DNA from: an uncultured Eubacteriales bacterium
GTDB taxonomy: Bacteria > Bacillota > Clostridia > Oscillospirales > UBA644
NCBI GenBank assembly: GCA_934486965.1
Contig: CAKSQP010000002.1
Span: 1 to 48,888 of the forward strand
Reading direction: 5' to 3'
Length of the DNA: 48,888 nucleotides
Numbering within the stretch: position 1 is the stretch's first letter; every line of letters begins with the position of its first letter. The notes under the pieces were generated by a model. That model was not told the DNA's origin. It saw only the letters and a program-made list of their open reading frames with translations, and searched no databases. Made by a program: the position numbers and the translations under genes. Positions 1-8,219 of the stretch are shown here, one piece after another.

Positions 1-64
1 TAATACATCTGTCGAGGTATTTTTCGACTTTGTAAACGGGAACTATTATGCTGACATCAGCCAT
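1..64 (-). CDS. Glycosyltransferase family 2, N-terminal fragment (runs off the left edge)
   Basis: The reverse strand has a GGAGG ribosome binding site and an ATG at 64, giving a protein that starts MADVSIIVPVYKVEKYLDRC. The SIIVPVYN/K-x-EKYL pattern is the first beta strand and nucleotide-binding loop of GT-A fold family 2 glycosyltransferases. The start overlaps the end of the upstream GT4 gene by 8 nt, so the two are translationally coupled in the polysaccharide operon. It probably adds one sugar of the repeat unit on the cytoplasmic face. Only about 21 codons are visible, so the acceptor and donor cannot be guessed. Confidence 0.8.
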   Translation of the reverse strand, partial: MADVSIIVPVYKVEKYLDRCI

Positions 65-1277
65 TTTTAATGACCTCCGCGTAAATTCCGAGAAGTTTTT
101 CGCAGTATGCGTCTGTATCCGAAAACGTTTTTGCGTTTTCAAGGCAGTTTTCTTTCATTTCGGCAAGTCTTTTCCTGTCGGAAAGGATATCCTTTACCGC
201 CGCCGCAAAACTTTCTGCGTCGACCGCTTTCGAAAGCACTCCCGTTTTTCCGTTTTCGACAAGTTCCGCCATTCCGCCCATATTCATCGTTACTGCGGGG
301 ACTGCAAGTTGCTGACCTTCGAGAATCGCCATCGGACAGTTTTCAAAACATACGGAAGGCACTGCGACAGCCTCCGCTCCGGCGATATTTTCGTCGAGCG
401 TTTTGCCCGTCACAAAGCCCGTAAGGTGGATATTCGGAATACCCGAAAGCATTTTTTCGTCGGGTCCTCCGCCCATTACGACGAAATCGACGTCGGGGAG
501 AAGCGATGCGGTGTCCTTTAATATCCGTGTTCCTTTTTCGGGGCTTAAGCGTCCCGCAAAGGCGATATACGGAAAGCCGAAATTATTCTTTATTTTTTCG
601 GGAAGCGATTTCTTATTTACGAAATTATGTATTACCGTCGTGCGGCTTTCAAAAAGGGGGCGGTTGTCGGCGACGAGTTTAGAATAGAGGAAATTGCTCG
701 GCGCTATAAACCTGTCAACTTTTTTATATGTGCCTTTTATGTTATAGAATTTCGCCTCGATAACTCCGAGGATACTCTTGATCTTCGAAGAGTGGATACA
801 TTTGTCTTTTATACAGGCGGACTTCCCTCTGCCGATACATTTTTCGCAGACGCAGTTGCGGTCGTTATTGTAAAGAAGATGTCCGGGGCATATAAGTTGG
901 TAGTCGTGGAGCGTCCAGACGACGGGAATGTGCCTTTTTTTTGCGGCGTCGATTATCGACGGGGTAAGTTGAAAATTTATGTTGTTCAGGTGGATAACGT
1001 CGGGTTTCATTTCGTCGATGACTTTCCCGATCTTCCTTTTCGACTCGAAAGAATAGATTATTTTGAAAGGATAAAGCAGGCGTTCAAGGCTCTTTTTGTG
1101 AAAATCCATATTCTGCGTATATTCGCCGAGCCTGTTCCCGACAGTGTTTTTTTCGTCGTACATTCCGAAATATTCCACTTCGTGTCCGAGTTTCTTTAAG
1201 GTTTCGCCTATCCCGAGCATATAACTTTCGGAGCCGCCGCGCGGGTAGAGAAATTTGTTGACGATAAGAATTTTCAT
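57..1277 (-). CDS. Glycosyltransferase family 4 (GT-B fold)
   Basis: The 406-residue protein has a typical GT4 layout. The N-terminal domain starts MKILIVNKFLYPRGGSE, with the GGSE acceptor-side loop. A Rossmann domain follows, with SPEKGT near residues 245-250 and the donor-binding E-x7-E pair at Glu312 and Glu320. A cysteine cluster (C-x-C-x2-C ... C-x4-C, residues 142-160) lies between the domains and may bind a metal; it is also seen in some other GT4 enzymes. The start follows an AGAGG site. The gene is 10 nt downstream of the polymerase gene and overlaps the following GT2. It most likely transfers a nucleotide-activated sugar to the lipid-linked repeat unit. The sugar cannot be read from sequence. 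Confidence 0.88.
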   Translation of the reverse strand: MKILIVNKFLYPRGGSESYMLGIGETLKKLGHEVEYFGMYDEKNTVGNRLGEYTQNMDFHKKSLERLLYPFKIIYSFESKRKIGKVIDEMKPDVIHLNNINFQLTPSIIDAAKKRHIPVVWTLHDYQLICPGHLLYNNDRNCVCEKCIGRGKSACIKDKCIHSSKIKSILGVIEAKFYNIKGTYKKVDRFIAPSNFLYSKLVADNRPLFESRTTVIHNFVNKKSLPEKIKNNFGFPYIAFAGRLSPEKGTRILKDTASLLPDVDFVVMGGGPDEKMLSGIPNIHLTGFVTGKTLDENIAGAEAVAVPSVCFENCPMAILEGQQLAVPAVTMNMGGMAELVENGKTGVLSKAVDAESFAAAVKDILSDRKRLAEMKENCLENAKTFSDTDAYCEKLLGIYAEVIKNG

Positions 1278-1287
1278 TTTTGCGCCT

Positions 1288-2565
1288 CTATAAGCCGAGC
1301 GTGCGGGTGTCGTAACGTTCCGCCTGTTTCTTTACTTTGTTTTTATAGCCGTTGCCGATTATCAGAACGCCCATGACCGTAGTCAGAAGCGGATAGTTCA
1401 TCGTGTTGTCGGTACTCGAAACTATTATAAGATAAACGGTCAGGAGCATTGTTATAAGAGCGGTGTCCGCGTCGTCTTTTCCGAAATAAGCGGTCCTTAA
1501 AACAGTCATCGACAGAAGCCAGAGAATATATCCGAAAAAGCCGAGGTCGATATAAAACTGCAAAAAGTCGTTGTGTACCGCCGAAACCCCGAGGGAGACG
1601 ACTTCGTTTAACTGATAGGTCAGAAAGCCTATCCCGCGGCCCGGAAACAGCGGTGAAAAGTCGTAATATCCGTTTACATGAGAATAGATAAACGCTCTTC
1701 CGCTTGTTTCAAGCCCCGCTTTTTCCATATAGGTGAATACGTCAAGTTTTATTACAAGGATATACGCGACAAGCAGGACCGTCGCGATTATCATTACGGC
1801 GTTTGCCGCGCGTATGACCGCTTTTTTTGAAATTTTCTGAAAAAGGAAGAAAATTATCCTGATCACCGCAACGACGGCAATGGCGACCATCGCGATACGC
1901 TTGAACGCCGCCAGAAAACAGAAGCAGGTGACCGCAAAAAGCGCCCAGAACCACAGTTTTTTCTTCGGTTTGTAAAGCATATAAACGATATACGCGCCGA
2001 GACAGAACGCAAGTTCGTGAATTTCCGCCTTGACTATCGTTTCGCCCGTGTTTTCGGCAAAACTCAGTATAAGTTGAATAAATTCGCCGAAGAACGCGCC
2101 GATACCGTCCGACGCTATTATCGTGAGTATCATAAGCACGTTTGAAGCGAGGATAGAAACGAGGTTGAACCATATCCCGTCTTCGCCGAAAACATACATG
2201 ACAGAGCCTGCGGCAAGCGCGCAGGAGAGAATATTCGTATATACAAGACAGCCGGAAAGCCCGCGCATTATGGTGGACAGTTCGCTTTTGTCGATTACCC
2301 AGACGAGCATCGACGAAAGGACGATGACCAGAAGGGGAACGGCAAAAACAAGCGCCGATTTAAGGGAGACTGCGGCTTTCGAGATATCGGGTCTTGCAAG
2401 AAAATAAACAAAGGCGGAAAGAACCGTTAAAAGAGCGAAAATATGCCTCAGGGTAACGCCGATACCGCCGATAAAGACGGCGTCGTTTATAAAGTAATAC
2501 ATCAGAAACAGCACGGCTGTGAAATAACATTTTACGACCGCCTGTACCGCTTTTCCCGTCGGCAA
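1288..2565 (-). CDS. O-antigen ligase/Wzy-like polysaccharide polymerase, TTG start
   Basis: This 425-residue integral membrane protein has about ten to twelve predicted hydrophobic segments. Its large outer loop contains a Wzy_C/O-antigen-ligase style signature, with PGRGIGFLTYQ followed by AVHNDFLQFYIDLGFFG (HN-x-FLQ-x5-G). The family joins undecaprenyl-linked repeat units on the outer face of the membrane, or transfers finished polymer to an acceptor. The best start is a TTG at 2565, eight nucleotides after AGGAGG; no ATG with a comparable site exists. The neighbouring flippase, Wzz-like genes and glycosyltransferases make the polymerase role more likely than ligase. Which of the two reactions it performs is inference. 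Confidence 0.82.
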   Translation of the reverse strand: MPTGKAVQAVVKCYFTAVLFLMYYFINDAVFIGGIGVTLRHIFALLTVLSAFVYFLARPDISKAAVSLKSALVFAVPLLVIVLSSMLVWVIDKSELSTIMRGLSGCLVYTNILSCALAAGSVMYVFGEDGIWFNLVSILASNVLMILTIIASDGIGAFFGEFIQLILSFAENTGETIVKAEIHELAFCLGAYIVYMLYKPKKKLWFWALFAVTCFCFLAAFKRIAMVAIAVVAVIRIIFFLFQKISKKAVIRAANAVMIIATVLLVAYILVIKLDVFTYMEKAGLETSGRAFIYSHVNGYYDFSPLFPGRGIGFLTYQLNEVVSLGVSAVHNDFLQFYIDLGFFGYILWLLSMTVLRTAYFGKDDADTALITMLLTVYLIIVSSTDNTMNYPLLTTVMGVLIIGNGYKNKVKKQAERYDTRTLGL

Positions 2566-2583
2566 TGTTTTCGCCTCCTTTTA

Positions 2584-4461
2584 TCAGTCTTCTTTGGCTT
2601 TTGCTTCGAATTCGCGTCTGTTCTTTATCGATTCGACAAGCAGAGCCCTTGCGGATCTTACTCTTTCTCTGAACGTTTCCGCAACGCCGACTTCGTATTT
2701 TATATCGACGTTTTCGCAGTTTTCTCTTCCGTCGAGATACGTTGCGAACGTCTGTACCGCGTCTTCGGCGGTTATCGAGTCGCTCTTGCTCAAAATTACG
2801 ATATAGTGAGAATTTCCGTTATAGACAAACATCGCGTTCATCTTCGAGAAGACGGTCCGCAGATTGTCGGCAAACAGTTTCAGGACGTCGTCGCCGACAT
2901 TTCGCCCGAATTCCCTGTTTATTTCGCGCTGGTTCGATATCATTACCGATATCATTACCGTACCGTCGTCGATTATCGTGCGGCTGTTCTTCTGCAGATA
3001 TTTGTCGAAGTAAGCGCGGTTGTAGAAGCCCGTTTTTCTGTCGGTGTAGAAGTTTGCGATTATAATATCGTTCATTCTTCCGATGAGGATAAGTCCTCCG
3101 CAGCAGACGACAACGATAAATACGAACGCTATAACGCTGTAAAGGGTGACGTTGAGGCTTGCCGAGGTCGAGGCGGAAGAAAGTATCGAAATGTTTTTAC
3201 AGCCGAGATAGCCGTTGTATTCGCTGTTTGTTACGACGGTTTTGTCATAAAGGACGGTGAGTTCGTCGACGACTTCCTTTATCTTGTCCGCGACTTCCTT
3301 TTCCGCGTCGGCATATCCCGCTTCGGAAATCTGGGCGCAGGTCTTATCGGACGAAGCGCAGGTCCCGCCGCAGGTCCCTCTGCAGGAATTGAAGGAGTCG
3401 ATAACGTAACGGCAGTATGCGGTGTCGATTATCGCTATCGCGTCGTTCAAGTCGTGATCCCGCCATGCGTAGATGAGTTCGTCATAAGTTACGGTCTGGT
3501 CGACTTTCGTTATTATGTTGCCGTTTCCGTCGGTTATATCCTTGCTGTGAACTTCGTTGAGAATGTAGTCGGCGGTTATGTTTGTGTTTCCCGACTCTCT
3601 CATTTTGAAGACGTACGCTTCGAGGACTTCCTCGATATCGTCGAACATCTCTCTTTCGTTCGAGCCGCTTATCGTGTTCTGGTCTATCCTGCTGTTATAG
3701 GTCGCGTTGAGCAGGCTCTTGCTTTTCGTTATCTGATATTTGTATATCTCGGAATACAGATCCTGAAGTTTTACGTTTCTTATAAAGTTGAATTCGTCGA
3801 TGATATCGTCGAAGGACGTCCCCATCTCGGTCGAGCGGTAATAGGGATAAACGCTGCTTCTCTGATAGAGGATATTTACGGTCTGTTCGATATTGTCGTC
3901 TATGTTTTCGACCATTCTTAAGTAATCGTAGTCGTTATTGTATATCTCGTCGATATTGTTGCTTATATGGTCGACGTTTATGTAGTTTTCGCCGAATACC
4001 GAGAAATAGGCGTCGAGTATTTCGTCGAGCATCGCCTGAGCAAAGCGGCTTCCCTCGGCACTTGTCGCGGTAAAGGCGACTATATAGGTCGTCGGAACAT
4101 ATACTGCTTCCTCGCCCTCGTCGAGTTTCGCGTTTTTCTGCTGTTCCTTGTCGGGGTCGGGGACTTCGGTTATCGTTATCCTTGACGAGAGTTTATCCGC
4201 GGAATACTGATCGGAAAGCGACATCTTTTCTATCGCTTTCGCAAGGATAGCCGAGGATTTTATCTCGCTTACGTCAAGGTCCGTGCCTATCGGGGTCTTT
4301 CCCTCTTCGGCTTCTTTATAGTTGTAGTTTATTACCGCGGAGGCGATATAGGTCTGTTTTTTGCTCATCGCGTAATAAACGAGTCCCGAAAGGACCAAAG
4401 AAACGATAAGGACAAAGGGGAGCAGGCGTTTTATATATTTGAATATCTTTTTTTCTTCCAT
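2584..4461 (-). CDS. Wzz-like chain-length protein fused to a degenerate GGDEF domain
   Basis: The 625-residue protein has a membrane segment at about 13-32, a long external domain (33-430), a second membrane segment (about 433-460) and a cytoplasmic GGDEF-type domain (about 470-610). Just after TM1 is a Wzz-type segment, INYNYKEAEEGKTPIG then D-x-SEIKSS, shared with the next upstream gene. The C-terminal part keeps DRKTGFYNRAYF and FGRNVGDDVL, but the GG(D/E)EF signature is replaced by NGNSHY (549-553 region) and the metal-binding Asp is lost, so diguanylate cyclase activity is unlikely. The external part has Cys at 350, 360, 364, 368 and 375. It probably controls polymer length or export, with the cytoplasmic domain as a sensor or docking module. 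That role is inference. Confidence 0.75.
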   Translation of the reverse strand: MEEKKIFKYIKRLLPFVLIVSLVLSGLVYYAMSKKQTYIASAVINYNYKEAEEGKTPIGTDLDVSEIKSSAILAKAIEKMSLSDQYSADKLSSRITITEVPDPDKEQQKNAKLDEGEEAVYVPTTYIVAFTATSAEGSRFAQAMLDEILDAYFSVFGENYINVDHISNNIDEIYNNDYDYLRMVENIDDNIEQTVNILYQRSSVYPYYRSTEMGTSFDDIIDEFNFIRNVKLQDLYSEIYKYQITKSKSLLNATYNSRIDQNTISGSNEREMFDDIEEVLEAYVFKMRESGNTNITADYILNEVHSKDITDGNGNIITKVDQTVTYDELIYAWRDHDLNDAIAIIDTAYCRYVIDSFNSCRGTCGGTCASSDKTCAQISEAGYADAEKEVADKIKEVVDELTVLYDKTVVTNSEYNGYLGCKNISILSSASTSASLNVTLYSVIAFVFIVVVCCGGLILIGRMNDIIIANFYTDRKTGFYNRAYFDKYLQKNSRTIIDDGTVMISVMISNQREINREFGRNVGDDVLKLFADNLRTVFSKMNAMFVYNGNSHYIVILSKSDSITAEDAVQTFATYLDGRENCENVDIKYEVGVAETFRERVRSARALLVESIKNRREFEAKAKED

Positions 4462-4476
4462 ACCGGTCTCCCTTCC

Positions 4477-5847
4477 TTATATTTCTTCTTTGTCTGCAAA
4501 GCCTTTTGCCGAAACGAACGCCCAGCAGCAGATATATGCAAACAGTGCCGTCAGGATAAGCGTCTTTGCCTGAGAAAGCACCGACGACTGATATACCGTC
4601 GCGGAAATGCACTGGTTCATCTGGCTCGAATAATACTCTCTGCCGATGACGCGCGCCTCCTCCGCAAGTTCCTCAAGCGATTTTGCGGTGCTTGCTATGA
4701 GTTCGGAAACATAAGCCTTATTTTCGGCGGTGTTTCCCGAAGCCTCGGTGAATTTCCGTATCTTCAGTTCGTTGTCTTTTATGCTTTTTTCAAGGTTTGC
4801 AATGTTGTTGCTGTAACTTACCGACTGGACCGAAAGGGTGTCTATCCCTATTTTGGTCCTTCCCATGTAATACTGACCGTCGTTGTCCCATGTCGGAACA
4901 AGAACTATCCGCGCCATATCCTTGTCGTACTTGGCTATCGCCTTATTGGTTATGTCGTAGGATTCCTTGAGTTTCTGACGGTCGTAACCGAACATCTTGT
5001 TTGCGTAAGTGTAGCGGTCAATAAGTTTCTGATTGTCGAGAGATATTCCGTTCTGCAGAATATACGAATATATGGCGTCGTTTATCTGCGCCGAGGAAAG
5101 CAGGTCGACTTTCGCGGCGACCGATGCAAAGGTCGAACCGTTTGAGGAGATGAAAGCCGAGTTCTTTTCGCGGAGACCGTAAAGATAGTTGAGAATGTAG
5201 TTCGCCTTGTTTCCGAGCAGGGTCGCGATATCTATGTAGTCGAGATCCTTTATCTCTTCGTCAAATCCGCTCATATTGAACTGAAAGTCGTTTACATAAT
5301 TGTCGAAATAATAGTCCCTGTACGAATTGCACAAAAGTTGCGCCATTGCGTTCGTATCGTATTTTTTCGTCTTGCTGCTTGCGCTGTAATAAACGGCGAA
5401 TTCCGTGGAAATATGGTATTTATCCTTGGAGTAGGCGTTTCCCTGATTGAGGGGGACGACGGAAAAACAACTTTTCAGGTCGTCGACCGTGAGGTCGGAA
5501 AAACCGCCTTTTTTTATTACTCTTCCGATAACGTCGTCGCAGATTATTTCGGACATATTATACCGCGTTCCGTTTACGTTCTGCCCCTGTGATGCCTCGG
5601 CATAGTTTAAGGCTATTACGGCGCTCGACTGCTTTGACGTATCGAAATACGAAGCGAGCGTTGCGGAAAAGCACATGACTATCGCGAAGAGCAGGGCGCT
5701 CATTCTGAAAAGTCTGAGTTTTTTCAGTTCGGCTTTCGTCTGGCTTTTCGTCTGGTTTCTTGTCTTTTTCCAAAATATTATCGCCGCGATAATAAGGAAG
5801 ACCGCGGATATTCCGATAACCGCGAGTTTTATGAGTCGGGATATCAA
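4477..5847 (-). CDS. Wzz-like membrane protein, paralogue of its downstream neighbour; TTG start
   Basis: The 456-residue protein has a membrane segment at about 7-27, a basic cytoplasmic stretch (28-45), a second segment at about 48-68, an external domain to about 425 and a last membrane segment near 430-450. After the second segment it shows the same pattern as the next gene: NYAEASQGQNVNG followed by N-x-SEIICDDVI, corresponding to NYKEAEEGKTPIG and SEIKSSAIL there. This fits polysaccharide co-polymerase (Wzz/CpsC) proteins. It has no kinase or GGDEF domain, and the extra N-terminal helix is unusual for the family. The start is TTG at 5847, eight nucleotides after AGGAGG. The pair may form a mixed complex that sets chain length. 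Confidence 0.6.
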   Translation of the reverse strand: MISRLIKLAVIGISAVFLIIAAIIFWKKTRNQTKSQTKAELKKLRLFRMSALLFAIVMCFSATLASYFDTSKQSSAVIALNYAEASQGQNVNGTRYNMSEIICDDVIGRVIKKGGFSDLTVDDLKSCFSVVPLNQGNAYSKDKYHISTEFAVYYSASSKTKKYDTNAMAQLLCNSYRDYYFDNYVNDFQFNMSGFDEEIKDLDYIDIATLLGNKANYILNYLYGLREKNSAFISSNGSTFASVAAKVDLLSSAQINDAIYSYILQNGISLDNQKLIDRYTYANKMFGYDRQKLKESYDITNKAIAKYDKDMARIVLVPTWDNDGQYYMGRTKIGIDTLSVQSVSYSNNIANLEKSIKDNELKIRKFTEASGNTAENKAYVSELIASTAKSLEELAEEARVIGREYYSSQMNQCISATVYQSSVLSQAKTLILTALFAYICCWAFVSAKGFADKEEI

Positions 5848-5861
5848 TCGTTTCGCCTCCT

Positions 5862-7082
5862 TTAATAGTTGTTTACATCAACTATGACGATTTCGGGTTG
5901 GTTGAATATTCTGAACGGGTTTTTGTTTTCAAGACCCGAAGAAACGATGACCTGAGAATCTCCGTGCTGATATTTTCCGTATATCATCGCTTTTTTTCTT
6001 TCGGGCAGGAATCCGAAGTCTCTCGAATAGAGCGCTCCGAATACCGGCAGTCTCACCACGCCGCCGTGGGTGTCTCCGCACAGCACGAGGTCTCCCCATG
6101 TCGGTTCTTCAAGCGTTTCGAGAAGCAGGGGTTCGTGGCAGGCGAAAATTTTGACTTCGGACGCGTCGTCGTATAAAAACGAATTGAACTCTTTTCCCGC
6201 ATACTGCCAGAACGCCGACGGGTTTGAAGTTAGAGTTCCGAATATCCTTATCTTTGTCGAACCGACGGTTATAAGGTCGCTTTCGTTGAAAAGCACTTTC
6301 ACTCCCGTTTCTTCAAGCGTCTTTTTGAGCCCGTTGTCAAGGGCGTAAAGTTTTTGGCTGTCGCGCGTCCCGTCCGTCGCTCCCGTGAGTTCGTCGAGGG
6401 ACTCGAGAGTCATCGGGTTCTGAAACGCTTTCTGACATTCGTTGTTGCCGTAGATATAATATGTCGGCGCTATCTTTGCAAGAGCGGTGCAGAGAGAAAC
6501 GGCGTTTTCCGTTCCCGCGTCCTGATCCACGCAGTCTCCCGTAAGCACGATAATGTCGGGTTCGAGTTTCGTTATCCTGTCGATAAGATCGGCGTTGTCT
6601 TTGCCGTAGGTCGAAGTGTGAAGGTCCGTTAACTGGATAATTCTGAAATTATCGAGCGTTTTCGAAATGCTCACCGAATAGAAATTTTCCTTGAACTTCC
6701 TGTTCGCAATGAAGTTTACGCTTATTACGCCGAGGATAAGCGCAAGAATAAGGCAGATAACGGAAGCGATGATGTTTTTTACGCCCCGTTTGTAGTTCGC
6801 TTTCGGTTTTGAGGGGACATCGCCTTTCCCTGCCGCGAAATTTTTCGGCAACTGTCTGAATTTCAGTTCGGGCAACTGTCCGCAGACGGAACCCACCGCA
6901 CTGAAAAGCGCGTTCCTGTTTTTCTTAAGAAACACGTCGCAGGCGTTTTTATCGTCATAACCGAAAACAAATACGTTGCCCGATCTCTTCTGCAGGGTGA
7001 AAGTCTTATCGAAAATAAGTTTGTCCTGCACGGAAATCAGGTTGCCGAGTTTTTCGGATATCTGTGAAAAAGTGTCGTTCAT
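5862..7082 (-). CDS. Membrane-anchored calcineurin-like metallophosphoesterase with altered motifs
   Basis: The 406-residue protein has a cytoplasmic N-terminal region (1-98), one membrane segment (about 101-126) and an external phosphoesterase domain of the YaeI/YkuE type. Visible motifs are D-x-H (TDLH, 152-155), LTGDCVD (180-186), a His in ACHEP (near 315) and a final GG (336-341). Two motifs deviate: GNHD/E reads GNNE (212-215) and GHTHGG reads GDTHGG, so metal binding or catalysis may be changed. The start overlaps the upstream GT4 stop by 4 nt (ATGA). Its place between transferases and Wzz-like genes suggests a role in phosphorylated lipid or polymer processing. The N-terminal region has a weak DnaA domain-I-like pattern. 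Confidence 0.75.
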   Translation of the reverse strand: MNDTFSQISEKLGNLISVQDKLIFDKTFTLQKRSGNVFVFGYDDKNACDVFLKKNRNALFSAVGSVCGQLPELKFRQLPKNFAAGKGDVPSKPKANYKRGVKNIIASVICLILALILGVISVNFIANRKFKENFYSVSISKTLDNFRIIQLTDLHTSTYGKDNADLIDRITKLEPDIIVLTGDCVDQDAGTENAVSLCTALAKIAPTYYIYGNNECQKAFQNPMTLESLDELTGATDGTRDSQKLYALDNGLKKTLEETGVKVLFNESDLITVGSTKIRIFGTLTSNPSAFWQYAGKEFNSFLYDDASEVKIFACHEPLLLETLEEPTWGDLVLCGDTHGGVVRLPVFGALYSRDFGFLPERKKAMIYGKYQHGDSQVIVSSGLENKNPFRIFNQPEIVIVDVNNY

Positions 7083-8218
7083 CTGTCGGCTCCTTTCAGT
7101 ATCTCTTTATAATAAGAAATCGTTTCGGCGGCGGTCGTCTCCCACGAAAACCGAGAGAGAACGTCTTCTGCGGCGGTCTTCCGCAGTCTTTCGACCGTTC
7201 CTTTATCGTTTATAAGCAATTCGAGTTTTTCTTCTAAGTCGTCGACGTTGCCCTTTTCAAAAAACAGGGCGGTGTCTTTGCAGACCGCGACGTTTTCGGG
7301 GATATCGGAGCAGAGGACCGCGTTCGAATAGGAAAGCGCCTCCAGAAGGCTTATCGACATTCCCTCAAGGTCCGACGGCAGACATACCGCATAAGCGTTC
7401 GAATATACGGAAGATAAAGTTTCTCCTGCGACAAATCCCGTGAAAATGATGTTCGTGTTTCCCGCGGCGAGCGCTTTTAATTTTGCGACGTATCCGTCGG
7501 TGTCGCTCGAATCTCCGCAGATAACGAGTTTTTTATCGGTTTTTATCCGATTATAGGCTTCTATCAGGTAATGTATGCCTTTTTCTTCGGTTAGCCTTGC
7601 GACAACGCAGATATAGGAATCTTTTGTAATGCCGAATTTTTCCGAAATTATCCTGTCGCCGGTCTTTTCGGGTTTTGTTATCCCGTTCGGAATTATAACG
7701 GCGTCTCTGCCGTAGGTCTCTTTGAAATAGTTCTTTGCGCTTTCGCTTAAAACTATGATCCCGTCGGCGTGTTTTGCTATCATTTTTTCGCCGAACTTTA
7801 TGTATTTCGCGCCGAAACCGTGTTTCCACTTGTCCCTCTGCCAGTCGAGTCCGTGGACCGTGACGACGCATTTCCTGCCGAAAAGTTTCGGAATTATTAT
7901 TGCGGCGGACGGACCTTCGGCGTGGAAGTGGGTTATATCGAACTTCCCCGAAAGACTTTTGAAAGCCGCGGAAAAAGAGGCGAGGAGGGCTGAAATTCCT
8001 CTTATTTTAAGCGTTCCCGCTTTTTTTAAGACTACGCCCTTATATTTCCCGTCGGAGACGTCTCCGATGAAATTTTCTTCTATTTTATCGGACGAGCGGT
8101 TGAAACATACGACTTCGAGCCCGTCTTTTACAAGCAGAGGGCAGAGGTTCGTTAAAACCGTTTCTATTCCGCCTCTTGTCGACGGAACGACCTTATGGCC
8201 TATCATTGCTGTTTTCAT
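7079..8218 (-). CDS. Glycosyltransferase family 4
   Basis: I place the start at the ATG at 8218, after GGGAGAT, one base after the stop of the upstream gene. An ATG 30 nt further out lies inside that gene and lacks a site. The 379-residue protein begins MKTAMIGHKVVPSTRGGIE, typical of GT4 enzymes with a GGIE acceptor loop. It has RLTEEKG in the second Rossmann domain and the E-x7-E donor motif at Glu285 and Glu293 (EGMSISLLE). It should use a nucleotide sugar to extend the lipid-linked intermediate made by the sugar-phosphate transferase encoded directly upstream. The specific sugar is unknown. Confidence 0.9.
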   Translation of the reverse strand: MKTAMIGHKVVPSTRGGIETVLTNLCPLLVKDGLEVVCFNRSSDKIEENFIGDVSDGKYKGVVLKKAGTLKIRGISALLASFSAAFKSLSGKFDITHFHAEGPSAAIIIPKLFGRKCVVTVHGLDWQRDKWKHGFGAKYIKFGEKMIAKHADGIIVLSESAKNYFKETYGRDAVIIPNGITKPEKTGDRIISEKFGITKDSYICVVARLTEEKGIHYLIEAYNRIKTDKKLVICGDSSDTDGYVAKLKALAAGNTNIIFTGFVAGETLSSVYSNAYAVCLPSDLEGMSISLLEALSYSNAVLCSDIPENVAVCKDTALFFEKGNVDDLEEKLELLINDKGTVERLRKTAAEDVLSRFSWETTAAETISYYKEILKGADR

Positions 8219-8219
8219 T

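Noticed and set aside
2443..3921. 492-codon plus-strand frame opposite the polymerase and Wzz-GGDEF genes
   Set aside because: It spans the boundary of two well supported minus-strand genes and has typical antisense composition.
2584..4461. Active diguanylate cyclase
   Set aside because: The GGDEF signature and the metal-binding Asp are both missing, so c-di-GMP synthesis is not supported.
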